The notes under the pieces are model-generated. The model worked only from the letters and a program-made list of their open reading frames with translations. It made no database searches and had not been told where the DNA came from. A DNA stretch of 64,000 nucleotides, from assembly GCA_024516035.1 (NCBI GenBank), contig CM044964.1:15076575-15140574 (forward strand), given 5' to 3'. Shown in pieces: positions 1 through 13,500 of the stretch. The stretch is from Bactericera cockerelli (Eukaryota; Arthropoda; Insecta; Hemiptera; Triozidae). The translations under genes and the position numbers were made by a program. The stretch's first letter is position 1. Every line of letters begins with the position of its first letter.

Positions 1-2703
1 TAATTAGTACATTATTATGGTAGGTGGTACAAAATTCTAGCTTCAATGTCGGGTGCTATCTTCACGCACCTAAGTTGTTGATCAATAGAACATAAATACA
101 TAGGGAAAGAGTAAATAAAATACCTAAATAAAAAGCAAATACATACATAAAAATTAAATACTTACATGAAGTGCACAAGTACACAAACATAGCAACATGT
201 ATCTGCAATTACCAATTTACAATGACATAATTGTGTAGATAGTTGGAATATTATATTACCAAACCAGGGCCAACTTCAGAACAAACCCTTCAAGTGTGTG
301 TGAGTGAGTGATAAAGAAAGATAGAGGGGAAAGAGAGAGAGAGAGAGAGAAGAGATAAATAGAAAAGGGATAGAGAGAAATAAAAATGGGGAGATAGAGA
401 AAAAAAAGAGAAAAAGAGAGGGGGGAGAGAGACTGGAAGAGGAAAGGAAATTGAACAAGAAAAATGAAAAAGATAATTGAATTGAACATTGAACTTTATT
501 TCACATCAATGAATTATAAGAAGTTACTACCTTCCAACCTAAATGTCACTTCGGGAGGGAAGGGGAGATAAAGAAAGAAGGTAAATTTATAAATTAAGAA
601 GAGGAAGGAGAAAAAGAAAGGGAGGAAGAGGACATGAAATACTTAAGGCCAATAAAATAAGATCACAACAAAGACAAGGAAATACCGTTCCTCAAGTTGG
701 ACCTCAAGCTTTCCACCAATCACAGGGCACTATTTCTCGGATTAGGGACACTCTTCCCAGGATTAGGGACACTCTTCCCTTATCCTTGCTGAAATCTAAT
801 TTTATAATTTGAACCCAAGAAGGAAAACAAACTAAGGAGTAGTGTTTTAAATGTCACTAGCTCTCCCGCTTTCCCTCGCCCGGTAGAAACTTACACGTGT
901 AAAGGTTGGGTGGAAAAGATGGCCCTTGACATTCTAAACATTTTAATTAAATTTCATCTCACCGTTTCTAAATTTGACTTGGATTTTCATCTTTTTGAGA
1001 CATTCGTTAGTTTCGCCTATTTCGTCATCTTTTTATAAAATACTTTAGCGACTTACACAATCAAATGCCTAATGTCCAATTAAGTTCAAGATTAAATTTC
1101 TTTATTAGATCTATCTATGAGTTACTTAGGAAAATGATGACATTAGAAGTCTTGTAATACCACCGTGAAACACAAAGAAACCATACATTTTATGCATACT
1201 GTCCATGCATACAGAATCCATCATCAGAATCTTCCTATTAATACTGCCAATAGACTGCCCATACATATTCCATGAATATTGAACATGTATAAAAAAACAA
1301 CATAAAATTGTTTCACGTTCTTTTCTTTTGTTCTAGTATTTGTTGCATTATGATGAACAATTGAGCATAAACATTTCCAATGAGTATAAAATTAAATGTA
1401 ACTAAGTTTTAAACATAAATTATGAGTATGAAAAATTATCAATGGTAAAAATACATTACACTCATGAATTTTGTCCTGTCCAATTTCTGAAAATATTCCA
1501 CACAAGTAGGTATTACTTGATGATAAAGGGATGATGATTGATGATATTGATATTATTGATGTAGTGGAGGAAAATACCTGATGTAAATATTACTAACTAC
1601 CCATAATAATGAAAGACGACCCCGGAATATGATGTAAAGTAAAATATTACACCCTCAGGGCCATCTATTCATCATCCAAGGTACTGCCATCAGTGAGTCA
1701 GTGAATAGGTATTTTCATGTTTATGTATAATTCATATAATGAGTATACTTTACATTATCATAATAATTATGTCTCCTAATGTTCTTCTTCTTTCACTTTG
1801 CCTTTTCCCAAAGCTACTTGGGGTTGGCATTGTTCAACCTCTTCGTCACGGTTGAGGTTGTTTGGTTCAGGCACTCCTAGCTTCATCACAAATAAATAAT
1901 AAAAATTCAAATACAGACAAACCTATCTAATATAGGAGAACTGTAGATATTAAAGAGAAAAATTACAGATCAAATTCACCTTTGTATAAGAAAAACTCTT
2001 TACAAGAAAAACTTAGAAAGAAGAAAAAAATAAAAAAAGACCAAGACAACACTCAACATGGATAGTAAAAAAAATACAATAAAGGGGGGAAGCGGATAAG
2101 TCAAAAACAGGAGCCGCTCCCCCAAATTAAGCTAGATAAACTTATCTGTCAACAGTTGCAATTATTTACTACAAAAATCCAGTACCTCGAATTCTCTTAT
2201 ATCAAGGTTCGGCTGTGTAATAAAACTCAACCTCCCCCGGGACTCGAAGCACCGCCCTCAGTGAGTAGCAAGCTACCCGCTGAGCTCGACAGGTTGATTA
2301 CCACATCACCATCGGAGATGTTTTCTCAGAGCAAGATTAGAGTGACGACACATTAATAGGTGACATACGAAACACCTAGCTATGAACCCAACTCATCCGT
2401 GTGTACATACATCATAGACAAGACCACACACAGCAGAGGTGAGGACCAGGCAGGAAGGAAGGTTTAATGGAAGAGAATGCCTTAATGGGACACCGGACAC
2501 ACCAGCGGATCACAATGTGCAGTGGGGATTCTAATGGACAGTTTTATAGGTGAAGACTGATTACTAATGCAGAGATTAACTCCTAATACGTGTGTATGTA
2601 TATGACTTTCCCATTTGTCCCTAAAGATTCCCTTTACTCTTATAGTTTAAAACAAAGTCTCACTTATGGTGTCCTATATAATATTATATATTTTTTAAGT
2701 TAT
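1..2703. other. Non-coding, AT-rich flank
   Basis: No supportable gene. A purine-rich GA tract fills about 296-466, and the open frames there are only simple sequence. A 21-bp unit containing GGATTAGGGACACTCTTCCC is tandemly doubled at 739-779, and a diverged relative lies near 3200. The rest is AT-rich sequence without recognisable protein similarity. Confidence 0.6.
296..466. repeat. GA-rich low-complexity tract
   Basis: Almost pure purine on the plus strand, with a (GA)n core near 335-352 and runs of A and G around it. Open frames on the minus strand over this tract translate to Phe/Leu/Ser-rich simple sequence and are not genes. Confidence 0.85.
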
Positions 2704-2845
2704 CATATTTGTGTTAATCACAATTATTGTGATGTCACAACTACTCAAACTCGCTTTACTAAATTTACGCTGAAACCGGGACTTGAACCACCGACCTCCT
2801 GGTTTCAAGTCCGGTGCCTTATCGATCAAGCTATGCTGAGGTCGG
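2704..2845 (-). mobile_element. tRNA-derived SINE, family A
   Basis: Reverse copy of the commonest SINE head in the window. Read on the minus strand it starts with a tRNA-like A box, then an anticodon-like region and a B box resembling GGTTCAAGTCC, followed by a short tail ending in CACAAATATGATA. Better copies at 44095-44234 and 60911-61050 show a TGT triplet in a 7-base loop, suggesting descent from tRNA-Thr. It is not a functional tRNA, because the 3' body continues as a repeat. Confidence 0.75.
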
Positions 2846-4782
2846 TTAATATTTTATTATACAATAAATCACCAATAAGTGAGACTATGTTTAAACTATG
2901 AGAGTAAAAGGAATCTTAAGGGCCCAATCAGAAAAAAAGACTACGTCAAAGATAAGGGAAGACCGCCCCTTAAAGACTTTCCACCAATCTAATTATAAAC
3001 CGAACTCCTCTATATTTTAACTCGCCACCTACAAGCACAAGATTTTCATTTTTTTAACTCTCCACCTTCAGCACAAGATTTTTATCTTTTGAAGGTGGGT
3101 ATACCCTCGGTAATTGTTGCAGATGTTGATTTGTTAAATATAAATACATGAAAACTTTAACAATAATAAATAAATAAAAATCATGACGCACTATATTTCT
3201 AGGATTAGGGACAGTCTTACCTTGTCTTCGTTGTAATGTTAGTTTATAATTTGGCCCTTGCTCTCATCTTGTAAGATAACAGTATTGAAGATTATTCTTT
3301 TCGGTGTTAATCTGTTAATCAATTTGGTGGCTGAAAGTACATGAATAATATTCAAGTGAACTAACTGTACCGTTAATAAGTTACTATACACTCTGCCGAA
3401 TTATATCTTTCTTTGTATAGGCGTTCTTCACACCTCGGCCGAGGTGTTTGATACCAAAATAATAATACCTTAATCAACCTATAGATACTAGCTCAGTCCC
3501 AGTGCTTTATCCGTTGCTGCCATTACATTTGGTGACAGAAAATCATTTCTACTCAAACATGTCATCTAGACATCATTAATCATTGAAACTTTACAGAACC
3601 TAGCTGAGGAAACTTTAACTTTCATTTGAAAGAGTTCATTTTCTGATATACATATGTATAGAAATGTACACTCTCCTGTACACATTACATTTATTCAAGT
3701 ATCTCATATCTTCCCACTGTTAAACCTTCTGAATATGACAGTGAGTTGAACATTATATAATAGAAACCTCATATGAAAATTATGACACGCTAGATACCCT
3801 ACTCAAGTCAAAGGAAGGCATTCTCACATGTTGTGCAAATATGTAATTGTACATATGTAGTACAGCATGTACATTAGGTTAGTAAAAATCAAGTAAATTA
3901 CAAATATAGGTTTGTATTTATCACGTAAACTCTAGATATTTACATACTGGTGATACTGGTATTCCAGAGTTTGCGGGTTCGAGATCCAGCCGAGACATTA
4001 CCAGAGTTATCCTCCTATCTGAGATTTTGACCCCATAATAATACATACATCTTGGGCTGACTGTTAGAATAATGAGACTTGTTACTCCAAGTCACGCAGT
4101 ATAAAGAAAGCTATTTTATTTACAAAATTGATATTTATATTATGTATATTAATTTACATTGCACAACCAGAGTTGTAGCTTTATTTAAATTTACATTTAC
4201 AATAGGTATTTATGCATATCTACAAAATAATGATATCTATTCATATCTATCAAAGGGTGAAACAATTATCTAAATGAAGCAATAGTCTTGTTCAATGGGA
4301 ACAATGAATTGACTATCCTGCTGATATACCTACATTATTACGTAAGTAAATATCAAAGGAAGCAGCATTAGAAGAGAAGTGCTATGACACCCATCAAGTG
4401 ATGCTGGGGAACAATGAATTGACTATCATAATCTTATACATAACGTTATGTACCTACATAACATAAGAGTATGTAAGTTGGGCTATTTACATCAAATTGT
4501 ACATAGCGTCAGTGACCTCTTTAACATTTGAGCATGTCAAAAATTTATGATAAACGTTCTGTGCTTTATAAGTTTAACCCTTGATCGCACGAAGTACAAA
4601 TCTCAAGTACGCGACGAAAAAAAAAAGAAGTGCCATGCTTCGTCCTAACGATGCTGAGTTGGGGTTTTCTTCCTCGTATTGAAAAACGAGTTACCAGTAA
4701 GTTCAAGTAGTTTATGAAACATCTGTCTCTATCTATCGTCTATTATATTACAGTGGTGTTTTCAAATTTTAGTTATATAAAA
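2846..4782. other. Non-coding repeat-bearing stretch
   Basis: No supportable gene. Between about 3010 and 3110 two arms resembling each other (GCACAAGATTTTCAT and GCACAAGATTTTTAT) belong to a dispersed repeat also seen near 25680-25745 and 27950-28010. A SINE B-like fragment lies near 3965-4040. The rest is AT-rich sequence. Confidence 0.5.
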
Positions 4783-5042
4783 TCGCTATATATAAAACTC
4801 AAGAGCGAGTCTGACTGGCTGACTATGTCCTCTTAGGGGTTGTCTGTTTACAATACCACAGCCCAGGTCCAAACGGTAACAGATGTTTAAATTTTCATGA
4901 GAGTTGATCCCCCCACCCCCCCTAAACCACCGTCAGACTAACTGAAAGATTATCAAAATTAAAATATCTATTAGCATTTTCAAGTAGGAAACCAGTCACG
5001 GGAAAAACCTTAACGGCAAAAAAAGTGCCGGGTTTTAGCTAG
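4783..5042 (+). mobile_element. Non-autonomous Helitron, short
   Basis: Starts with TC after an A and ends with CTAG before a T, the A/T target expected of Helitrons. The interior (TATATAAAACTC start, 'GTCTGACTGGCTGACT', and a G/C hairpin region before the end) resembles the other Helitron copies but is diverged. No open frame for a Rep/helicase is present. Confidence 0.55.
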
Positions 5043-5132
5043 TAAAATATAAAATTCAAAATCTAACAACATAGCACAGACATTTCGGCATCATTTTTAA
5101 AGCAGACTCTCTTCACTGGTTTTCAGACACTC

Positions 5133-5268
5133 AGGGCGGAATTAATAGACAACATCAATAACTTAAGTCGTTGGTAAGTGTCGGTTTTCCATTTACATAT
5201 CTTACACAGTACGCAATCCGTGACTTAGCGCCACAGAGGTATTACAATAACGTTATTAATTCCACCCT
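5133..5268. mobile_element. MITE with GGGCGAAATTAATAGAC termini
   Basis: About 136 bp bounded by inverted termini (AGGGCGGAATTAATA and its imperfect complement TATTAATTCCACCCT). A sister copy with better termini is at 44966-45095. No coding capacity. The superfamily cannot be named because a clear target duplication is not visible. Confidence 0.65.
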
Positions 5269-7071
5269 TAGTCTTTTTAGTGAACACCTGCCGAGCAGGG
5301 TTAGCATTCCATTAGGACATACCTACCTGTCCACCAATAAGCTACAACCGGTAAGCTATCGAACGTCTCATCTACTCTACTCGTCGGACCAAAGCACCAG
5401 ACGCATTCATCAAACCCGAATTTTTGGCCAACTTCAACCAGGGGCGATTTTCCCAGGGAACTAAATACCTGCCTCGTGATTCTGACGTCATCAAGCAGGG
5501 TTGAGCCGAAAATGTCAACCTCACGTTTCGGAGGATACAATTTTCGGTTAGAAAATTTTGCCCCCACGGATCGACCGTATCTCTGGACGCGGGCAAGTCC
5601 TGTCAGATAAATTTCTTAAATTGAGCCCTCACCGGAATGAATCAATCTCGGACTGCGGGCAGTAGTCACAACCGTTACATTTTAGAACTTCGTTTCTCTT
5701 CAATTGATTTAAGTAGCCCCTAATGACAATCAATAAAGTTACGGCAATAGTTTTAAAGAAATAACTGTGAAATAAATCCAACATAACGCCTACAGTAGGA
5801 TACACTGACCAGTACATAGAACGAACAATTGTACATAGATTTCATATATTACACGGAGTAAATGGGATAAGGCCATGGATTCTTGGACAAGGATCAATGG
5901 TTGGACCATTATCAGTAGAATATTCATCTGGATATAACCACATCTTGTGATTGAATAGAAAACAACATACGAACGGAAAAAACATTTATTCAGAATTCAC
6001 TGAATGATTGTTTTAGATGTTATTTCAACAATACCTAGGGGAAGCTGCCAGTATGATCTAAGATTTTTCTTGATGTTTAGGTTTTTATGTAAAGTATTTT
6101 TATTTTTTCAAATGTCCAAAGGTTTTATCATGTCAGAAGTTACAATAAATTTTCAACGCAAATATTCTACGTATATCAAAAGTTTCTAAAAATTTGAAAA
6201 AGACGTGTCTGCAACATCCCAAACCATCTTTTAAAGACTATCAGGTGTTGAAGGTGGGTAATCTCGTATACCTTGTTTCCCTTATGCAACTCAGTTCAGC
6301 TCTCTGAATTTTCAAATACCTACCAAATTTTAAGAAATATTTTTAAAATTGTCTGTTTTTAGTGCATCATTACAACATACTACATTTACAACATACACTA
6401 CACACTGGACACGGAAGGAGCCCAGGATAATGGATCTGGGCGTCCAAAGGGTTCACACATACTCGTATAAAACCCTTCCATCACCATGACATCACACATG
6501 GACACGGAAAGTAAAGTAAGTTCAGCTCAATCGTTAGGACAGGGACTTGTAACCTGGAGTTCAGCGGTTCGAATCCTCAGTAGATGGAATTTACAAAGTG
6601 GGATTGTGTGACTGTGACGGTCACTCTTGTGATAAACACAAATATGATAACCTACATATTGTAATGGTAATGATGTTTATCCTAACATGAGTCAGGACCC
6701 AGCGGATCTGGGGACAAGCCTCTGTGAGATGAATGAAAGCAACGCAAGGTGACTTATTGGCTCCGTCAAACCTTGAACAGGACAAGATGGGCGAGATAAC
6801 GCTTAAATATAGTGTGCAAAATACAGGGTAGAATGGAATGGAAGAGAATAAATTTGCCCCTAAAAGTACAACAAATATTGTACTTCCCGGGAGTTTCAAT
6901 GGAAAAGTGTAAAAGAAAATTATAAACTTCCGTCCTTATTTATACCACCAATATGAGAGGATTCCATTATTTCAGTGGTCTAAATAAGGTCTCGATAAGT
7001 AGGGTAAAACTAGAACTTGCCAGTGATGAGATTTAACAGAGTGGGTTCTGGTTCTGGGAGCTTGGGGACCT
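5269..7071. other. Non-coding stretch
   Basis: No supportable gene. Around 5430-5640 there is a decayed copy of the SINE G type, containing GAAAATTTTGCCCCC and 'CTCTGGAC'. A tRNA-like B box (GGTTCGAATCC) occurs near 6568. Nothing else is recognised. Confidence 0.45.
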
Positions 7072-7292
7072 ATGTAATAATAATAATAAAACTCTTTAGT
7101 GGAAAGTAACCACCAGGCGAGATTAATGCTCAAAGCATTTTCTACCACCTCAGAGTTTTATCATTACGTGGTCTTAAACTCAAATTAATGAGGAAAAATT
7201 CATGCACTGGGTGGGATTCGAAGTCGAACCAACGGATCCCTACGCTACCTGGATTACCAGACTACCGCGTTAACCACTTGACTACCAGTGCC
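7072..7292 (-). mobile_element. tRNA-derived SINE, family D
   Basis: Reverse copy. On the minus strand a tRNA-like head with the B box GGTTCGACTTCGAATCC (B box duplicated or decayed) leads into a body ending AAACTCTGAG..GTTACTTTCCACTAAAG and an (ATT)n tail. Sister copies are at 39421-39647 and 49438-49660. Confidence 0.75.
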
Positions 7293-9000
7293 ATGTATGT
7301 ATAAAATGGCACATAACTTTTTTGAAAATCAGTATAAACAGAAAAGTGAAAAGTTGTAATAGATGTACATGAATATCAGAACATACCTGGACAGCTGTTT
7401 CGAGCTTATTTGCTCTCATGTCTATCAAATATCGATGATAAAATTATTAAACCATAAAATTTGTTGTTATAGAATAGAATCGATCAATCGAGTGATTCGA
7501 CCACCTCATACGATCAATTAGTAACCATAGCCCGAACGCAAGACCATCCTGTCTATAAGGTTGTTATGATATAATGATTCAATACTTTATTAATATCTAC
7601 ACTCTCGCGGGCGAACTCGTAAAAATCATTATCGATAACCCTCTAATCAAATTCATATTTCATACTAAAAGGTACCTCATAAAGCTCGAAATTATTCAAG
7701 GTCGCGGCGAAATATTGAGGCTAGGCGAATTTCTTCAAGTCATAATAACACGTACAGGTCAATAGAGTGGACTACACGAGATTGTGGCAGACAAATTGGG
7801 CCCAGGGGCGGTTCAACCTGATGGAACGGGGTTCAATTCCAGCCCGACCCATGGACTTTTATGCTCATACTAAAATTGAAAAACTACACACAAATATAAT
7901 ATCGTTTGTATCTTTATCAGTTTTATCACTAAGGGCGGAATTTATTATAAAACAGGATTGAACTTAAGATAAGCTAGTCCCAAAACTCTGGCTCTAGTGT
8001 GCTGTGATTGGTTGCTCAATCAATGGAACTAAATAAAAAGCACACTTCTTAACTTCTGCATCTGTTCGCAAAATTGGACTTGGAAGTTAATAGACAGAGA
8101 ACATTAGGCAAAAACAAGGGTATAGGAACGTTATTCTCATATCCATATGGACAAGCTAATTCTACGCTATTTAAATTAAAATTGGAACGACCGCCATTTT
8201 CATGTTTTGGGTAATTAACTGCTAAACTGGTGCAAATAAGGTACGAGCGGCACCCAAATTGGACCTTTTTATTTATCTTTTCTTAATGAACCCTTACTCA
8301 TGGCCATTCTAATCAACTTCTATCATTAGAGGTATATTAAAACACCTACCCGCCTAACAAAACTACCTATAAGGTCTTTCTATTTTATGTTTAAAAGTGC
8401 CTGTGCCTACTTTAATTTCAACAGCGTCTGTGTTAGTTCAAACATTAAAATATCAAAGGTTTTAAATGTGTATTTAGGTTAGGTTAGGTACAGACAGACA
8501 CAGAGAAAATGTGGCCATCTAAGCCCAAAATACATATTGTGATGCATAGATAGCAGGTAATAAATTCTACCTACCTCAAATAGTTAGGTATGTAGGTACA
8601 ATAAAATACTCTGCATATCCTACAAGAATGAGACTGAAGAGTCAAAATAAAGTCTCATTTACTGGTTCGTTGTAAGTATACTTACAACGAACTTTGTTTA
8701 AACAATGTAGAGGTAGTTACTTGTCTATTTTTTCAACAGTATTTACTTCCGAGAGTATCTCTGTATACATGAGCAAAAAAAAAGAACAAATCTAAGAAAC
8801 TACTCAACGGATTTTAACGAAATTTAGTGCAGTTATACTCGTAGAAGGCGTCTTGTAGATGGTTCCATTTTTCAGGGGACCTTGCGCACGACACCTAACT
8901 TTTTACTTGAACGCTTATATCTCGTGAACGGTAAATTCAATTTTGATGAAATTATAATGTAAATGGGTATGAGCATTTTACATTAGTACATTAGAATTTT
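7293..9000. other. Non-coding stretch with a perfect palindrome
   Basis: No supportable gene. A 28-bp perfect palindrome lies at 8665-8692. Near 7950-8040 is a fragment of the repeat family represented by the MITE at 55814-55946 ('AAACAGGATT', 'GCTGTGATTGGTTG'). A short run of three TTAGG-like units at about 8476-8490 is noted but too short to interpret. Confidence 0.5.
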
Positions 9001-9160
9001 TTATTGAATTTGTATTCTTAATTTGGTTACAATTATTTGTAAGGGATACCTTCCGGTGCGCTCGTGTTGACCCAGCACCTAATTGGGAAGTATTGTGTCA
9101 CTTCTCGCCCATCAGAGGGGAGGCATACTACGGGATGGGCAAGCTAAAACACAGGCCACA
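8998..9160 (+). mobile_element. SINE family E, 3' fragment
   Basis: Matches the body of the complete copy at 32897-33202 from TTTGTATTCTTAATTTGGTT through GGCATACTACGGGATGGGCA. The tRNA-like head is missing, so this is a 5'-truncated insertion. Confidence 0.75.
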
Positions 9161-9198
9161 GGACAAAAAATTCTAAAATTAAGTGCCGTTACAGAATT

Positions 9199-9413
9199 GA
9201 CGTCACTGACTGACTGACTGATCATCGCTCTACAGCCCAAACCGTAATACCTAGCGAGCTGAAATTTGGTAGGTAGCTTTGTCTTATAGTCTAGATGTGC
9301 AATAAGACGGGATTTTTTGAAACTCCCACTAAAACACCTGCCATTGGCGAAAAAGGATTTTTTGCTTTCACGGCCATGCCTCGGCCCGCAAAGCGGGCGG
9401 CAGCCTGGTAGTA
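9199..9413 (+). mobile_element. Decayed non-autonomous Helitron
   Basis: Shares the interior of the copies at 47702-47945 and 55514-55761, from ACTGACTGATCATCGC through GGCCATGCCTCGGCCCGC. The 3' hairpin is damaged and the final CTAG is lost (CTGGTAG instead). Confidence 0.7.
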
Positions 9414-9709
9414 AAATATATTAATAAAAAAAAAAAACCAATTTGAAAAGAATCGGTTGAGAAATTTTGAAGATACAAGTGATTTAGTTTATTTTTTTAA
9501 TCTCAGAATATCGCGACAATGTTAAGTCGATAAAAATTTATTGCCAAGTGAATGTGAACCATTCACGAGGAAGTATTGTGTCCATAATTGGAAGAATATT
9601 TTTATTTTTAACTACTCACAAACAAGCTTTTAAAATCATGAATGTTAAGTAAAGTGCAATGTGTATAGGTATGTCGGTACACAAAATACAGTACCAGATC
9701 AAACAGTGA

Positions 9710-10539
9710 GAGCCCGTTCACACCAAAACAGTTTTTTACTGGAACAGTTTTTTTACTGTGTCCAGTAAAAAAACTGTTTCTCAGAGTGCGTTCACACAGG
9801 CTACAAGCAGTATTTTTACTGGTCCTACTTTTCCATGCTTTTCTTTATGTTCATTCGTGATAAAGCCTTTGAACGTGATGGATGTGAATACATTAATGCT
9901 TTTGTACTGGTACCGGCAACGACAACGAAGGAATAAGAGAAGATGGTGGAATCATCCCATAGTGGCACAAAGGTATCAAAAAGGAGCATTTCTAAATTAA
10001 ATTTAATAATTAGTGAGGCGCTAGAGCCGAATTTATGATTTTCCAAAAAGGCCCTTATTTGGCCTAATTCGGCCCTAGTAGGTGACGAAAGGCCCTAACA
10101 CTAACCCTAGATAGCAGCAAGTCATACCTATCTATAGAACCTAGTTTGAACCAGATCGCCACCAAAAACTCATTTGCTTCCATTGTAGCGCCTCACAAAT
10201 AGACACGAATTAATTTTCATTCGAAAAATACGATATTATAATAGGTTTCAGAAACAATAAAAACTGTGCCGACTGCAGTGTGAACATCTCCATTTGATTG
10301 TACAAGCGACTGGATGTAGAAACAGTTTTTTTTACTGGGCCAGTTTTTCTACTGTTTCCGTTTCTAGTGGCAAAAATCTGATGTAAAAATCTGACGATCC
10401 AGTTTTTTTACTGTTAACAGTAAAACGTTGCCGATGTGAACGCTCTCATTTAAATGTATGCGCCACCCAGTAAAAATACTGGACCAGTAAAATTACTGTC
10501 CCAGTAAAAAAACTGTTTTTAGTCGGTGTGAACGGGCTC
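9710..10539. mobile_element. MITE with 15-bp TIRs and subterminal repeats
   Basis: An 830-bp element bounded by the inverted termini GAGCCCGTTCACACC and GGTGTGAACGGGCTC, each flanked by TGA (9707-9709 and 10540-10542), a possible 3-bp target duplication. Many copies of a CAGTAAAAA(A)ACTG motif, in both orientations, lie within about 200 bp of each end and resemble arrays of transposase-binding sites. No transposase frame is present. The superfamily is uncertain because the TGA target does not match the usual PIF/Harbinger TWA. Confidence 0.75.
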
Positions 10540-13500
10540 TGACAATTAAACAAATTCTTTACAACCAATAATTTAGCCATGAAGCAACAGCTCTTTATTT
10601 TACTTCTTGTGATCTGAGTTTTATCTTTATCTTGCCTCTCTTGCTAACAGTCTTACTGATGAGAATAATCTGCATGAACAACACTTGTCAAAAGGTTTTT
10701 GCTTTTTATTTCAACAAGGATGTAGGTATTCGCGAGAAATTTTTAAAACCTACTTATTGTCACCACTTACAGCCATATCTATGAAGAGAAAATTTCGTCC
10801 TTAAAACATCTTGAGCATCACATCCCGTAGTACTACATACTTGCCAAAACCTCGCTCATCACTAGTAAGTAACTTTAGACAGAGTATTCTGTTCAAACTA
10901 AATGATGAAGGTTACTCCCATATTTAGAAATAACATTATTCTGTATGAAGTTACAATTAATATAGGCCGGTTGGCTGGCGCTACTTGACGAGCGCTCGCC
11001 TCCCGGCGAGCATGATGTCATCATGGCAATCCACTATCTGCTGGCTATTCCGGTCCCACTCAGGCCGGATGAGTTGAGTAGGTGAATGGTGGGTAAAACC
11101 CCCGTCGTGATATGATCATGTAGTTGAAAGTTGCTTTCAAATCGGGGTTTACCCTCCATTTACTGGAAACTCACAAACCAAATTAACCTAGCTAAGCCTA
11201 CGAAGGGCCAGAAATTGCTAGCATCACGAGGGTTCGAATTTGAATCGTCACCCATCCAAGTCCTAACCTCACTGGACAGAATTTCAGTGACAGAACGAGA
11301 ACTGGTGTATTCAATGTACCATCAATTTCAGGGTTTTACCAAGATGTTCCATTCCATTAAACCACCATGTACACATTGTATACTTTCAATTAAACCACTT
11401 GAAAATCATGGACATGGAAACAAAACAGAATTAAGTTGTTTGATGTTTTCGTACTCAGACAAGATGAAAAACATTCTCTTTTTTATAAGAAGGAAAAAAT
11501 AAAAATTACAAAAATATAAAAGAGCTTAAATTGAACATTATAACACGAAATGGGAACACAATATTAGAATTCATTGGTTTTCTTTTCCAACAAATCTAGG
11601 CCAAGGAATTCAAAAGTTATATTTAATAAACCACTTTGAAACCCAACATTTTTTTCTCTTTTTATTTAATGAAAATATCAAACAAACAAAACAATTATCA
11701 AGACCATTTTCATTTTATACAACTCCACCATAAAACAATAACAAGGCTTCAGAAAATTATATTCTGTAAGAGAAAAAAGAAAGAAAAGAAAAACATCTCA
11801 TTCTACTGTGAGTTTCACAAAAATACCTACACTCACATAGCTAGAGATTTGAAATAGATTTGTTTGTTTTATTTTAATTGTTTTTATGTGTTCTTCTTCA
11901 TCATTGTATCACCTATTTTACTTCTTTATTTTACACACACTTAACACCATCTCTTGGATGATGTGGAAGGGTTCAAGGTACATTCTTGCTTAGCAATTTA
12001 TTTCATTAAACTCTTAAAGAGTGTCAAACATTAATGTGTCACCAAATCATTAACAATCTATGAATCTACCTACCTACTTCTTACATCTGGTATTAATATT
12101 AAATTAACTTTATTTTTATCTTTATTTTTCAATCTATTCAGATAGAGTTAGTATTTTATTGTTTGTCTTTCTTTATGCAGTAAATCTACACGGTAGGTAA
12201 TCAATATTAGAAATACACTGCTGGACAAAAATTTGTACTCCAATGTACCAAGAGACTGGTATAACTTATGTTGTTGATAACATTTTCAGAGGATTTTTGT
12301 TTTGAGCAGGTATGAGAAACAGTATGGGGATTTAAACTCAATTGATACAAGATTCATCCAGGAATATACATAATTATAGTACCTCTCAACCCAAGGAAAG
12401 AAAAATGAAATTTTAGAAGGTGATATTTTATTTTCTACTCAAAGTGGCCAAAAAGTGCTGTTAATGATTTTGATGACTTGCTAGGTAATAAGAGGGGAAA
12501 AAATTAAACTAAAAACCTATAAAATCCTGAGTACCTACAACTTTTCATTTGACTTTCCTAGAGTTGTAATGATTGTTCCTGGATAAACCATTTAATGAGT
12601 GTTAACCTTATACTGTTTTCTTTTAGTCAAAACAGAAATCTTTTGAAAATGATTTCTACGACAGAAGTTACATCACTTTTCAGGTAGGTACATGGAAATG
12701 CATGGCATTTAAGGGAAAAACAGCTTGCACCCATTTAATTAACTAGCAGTGAACTCAATAACCATGCTTATCACAATAGGTGCAATGAAAACAGTTTTGT
12801 AGCTTCATGTAGTTCTGTGATATCAAATGTTTGAGATTTGAGCAATGGTCTTGTCAATCAAATTAGATGGTGGCTTTGACAACAAAAAATTGCTATTATG
12901 AGAAACATAACTATTTATGTTAACTCAGTAAAGTGGAAAGAGGACCTAGTTTCAAACTTCTCCATACTGTTCTACTATTATTTCTTTCTCAGGCGATTTT
13001 ATTAGGGCTTTTAAGTGTCTCAGGGCCAAATTTATACAAAATTGAGATCCCAAATCCAGAACTCACATTAAGGGCAAAATTATTAAACATTTTTTATGTA
13101 AACTTAAGTATAGAATTTACATATTGTTTTCAATTGGGAAACTAATGCAATGTCTACTAATCCAATTCTTCAACGGCCATTTGAATAAATTTTAAAATGT
13201 GGGTGGGTAAAATGATTTAGCAATGCTGCTACATTAACAATACCCAATTATTTTGATATAAAATAGATATTTTTCAAATTACCTTGTATTTTTTTAGAAC
13301 AAACACGAAATAGCTACCTAGGTTTTAGTATATTTTGCACATATTCAGATTATTTCGATTAATTCAAGCATTTTTTTAGGAAATATTGTTGAAAATAATC
13401 AATGAAAATAAAAAAAAAACCCCATGGAATCAATGATACCAAGAGCAGATATAGATTTTGAGCTTTGTGTGTTTTACAGAAAATCATACACATATTATAT

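Noticed and set aside
8476..8490. TTAGG-like triplet resembling insect telomere repeat
   Set aside because: Only about three units; far too short to signify a telomere remnant.
12933..13145. 70-codon frame with a hydrophobic N-terminus that could be read as a signal peptide
   Set aside because: Short, AT-rich, no homology I recognise and no transcript evidence; chance frames of this length are expected.
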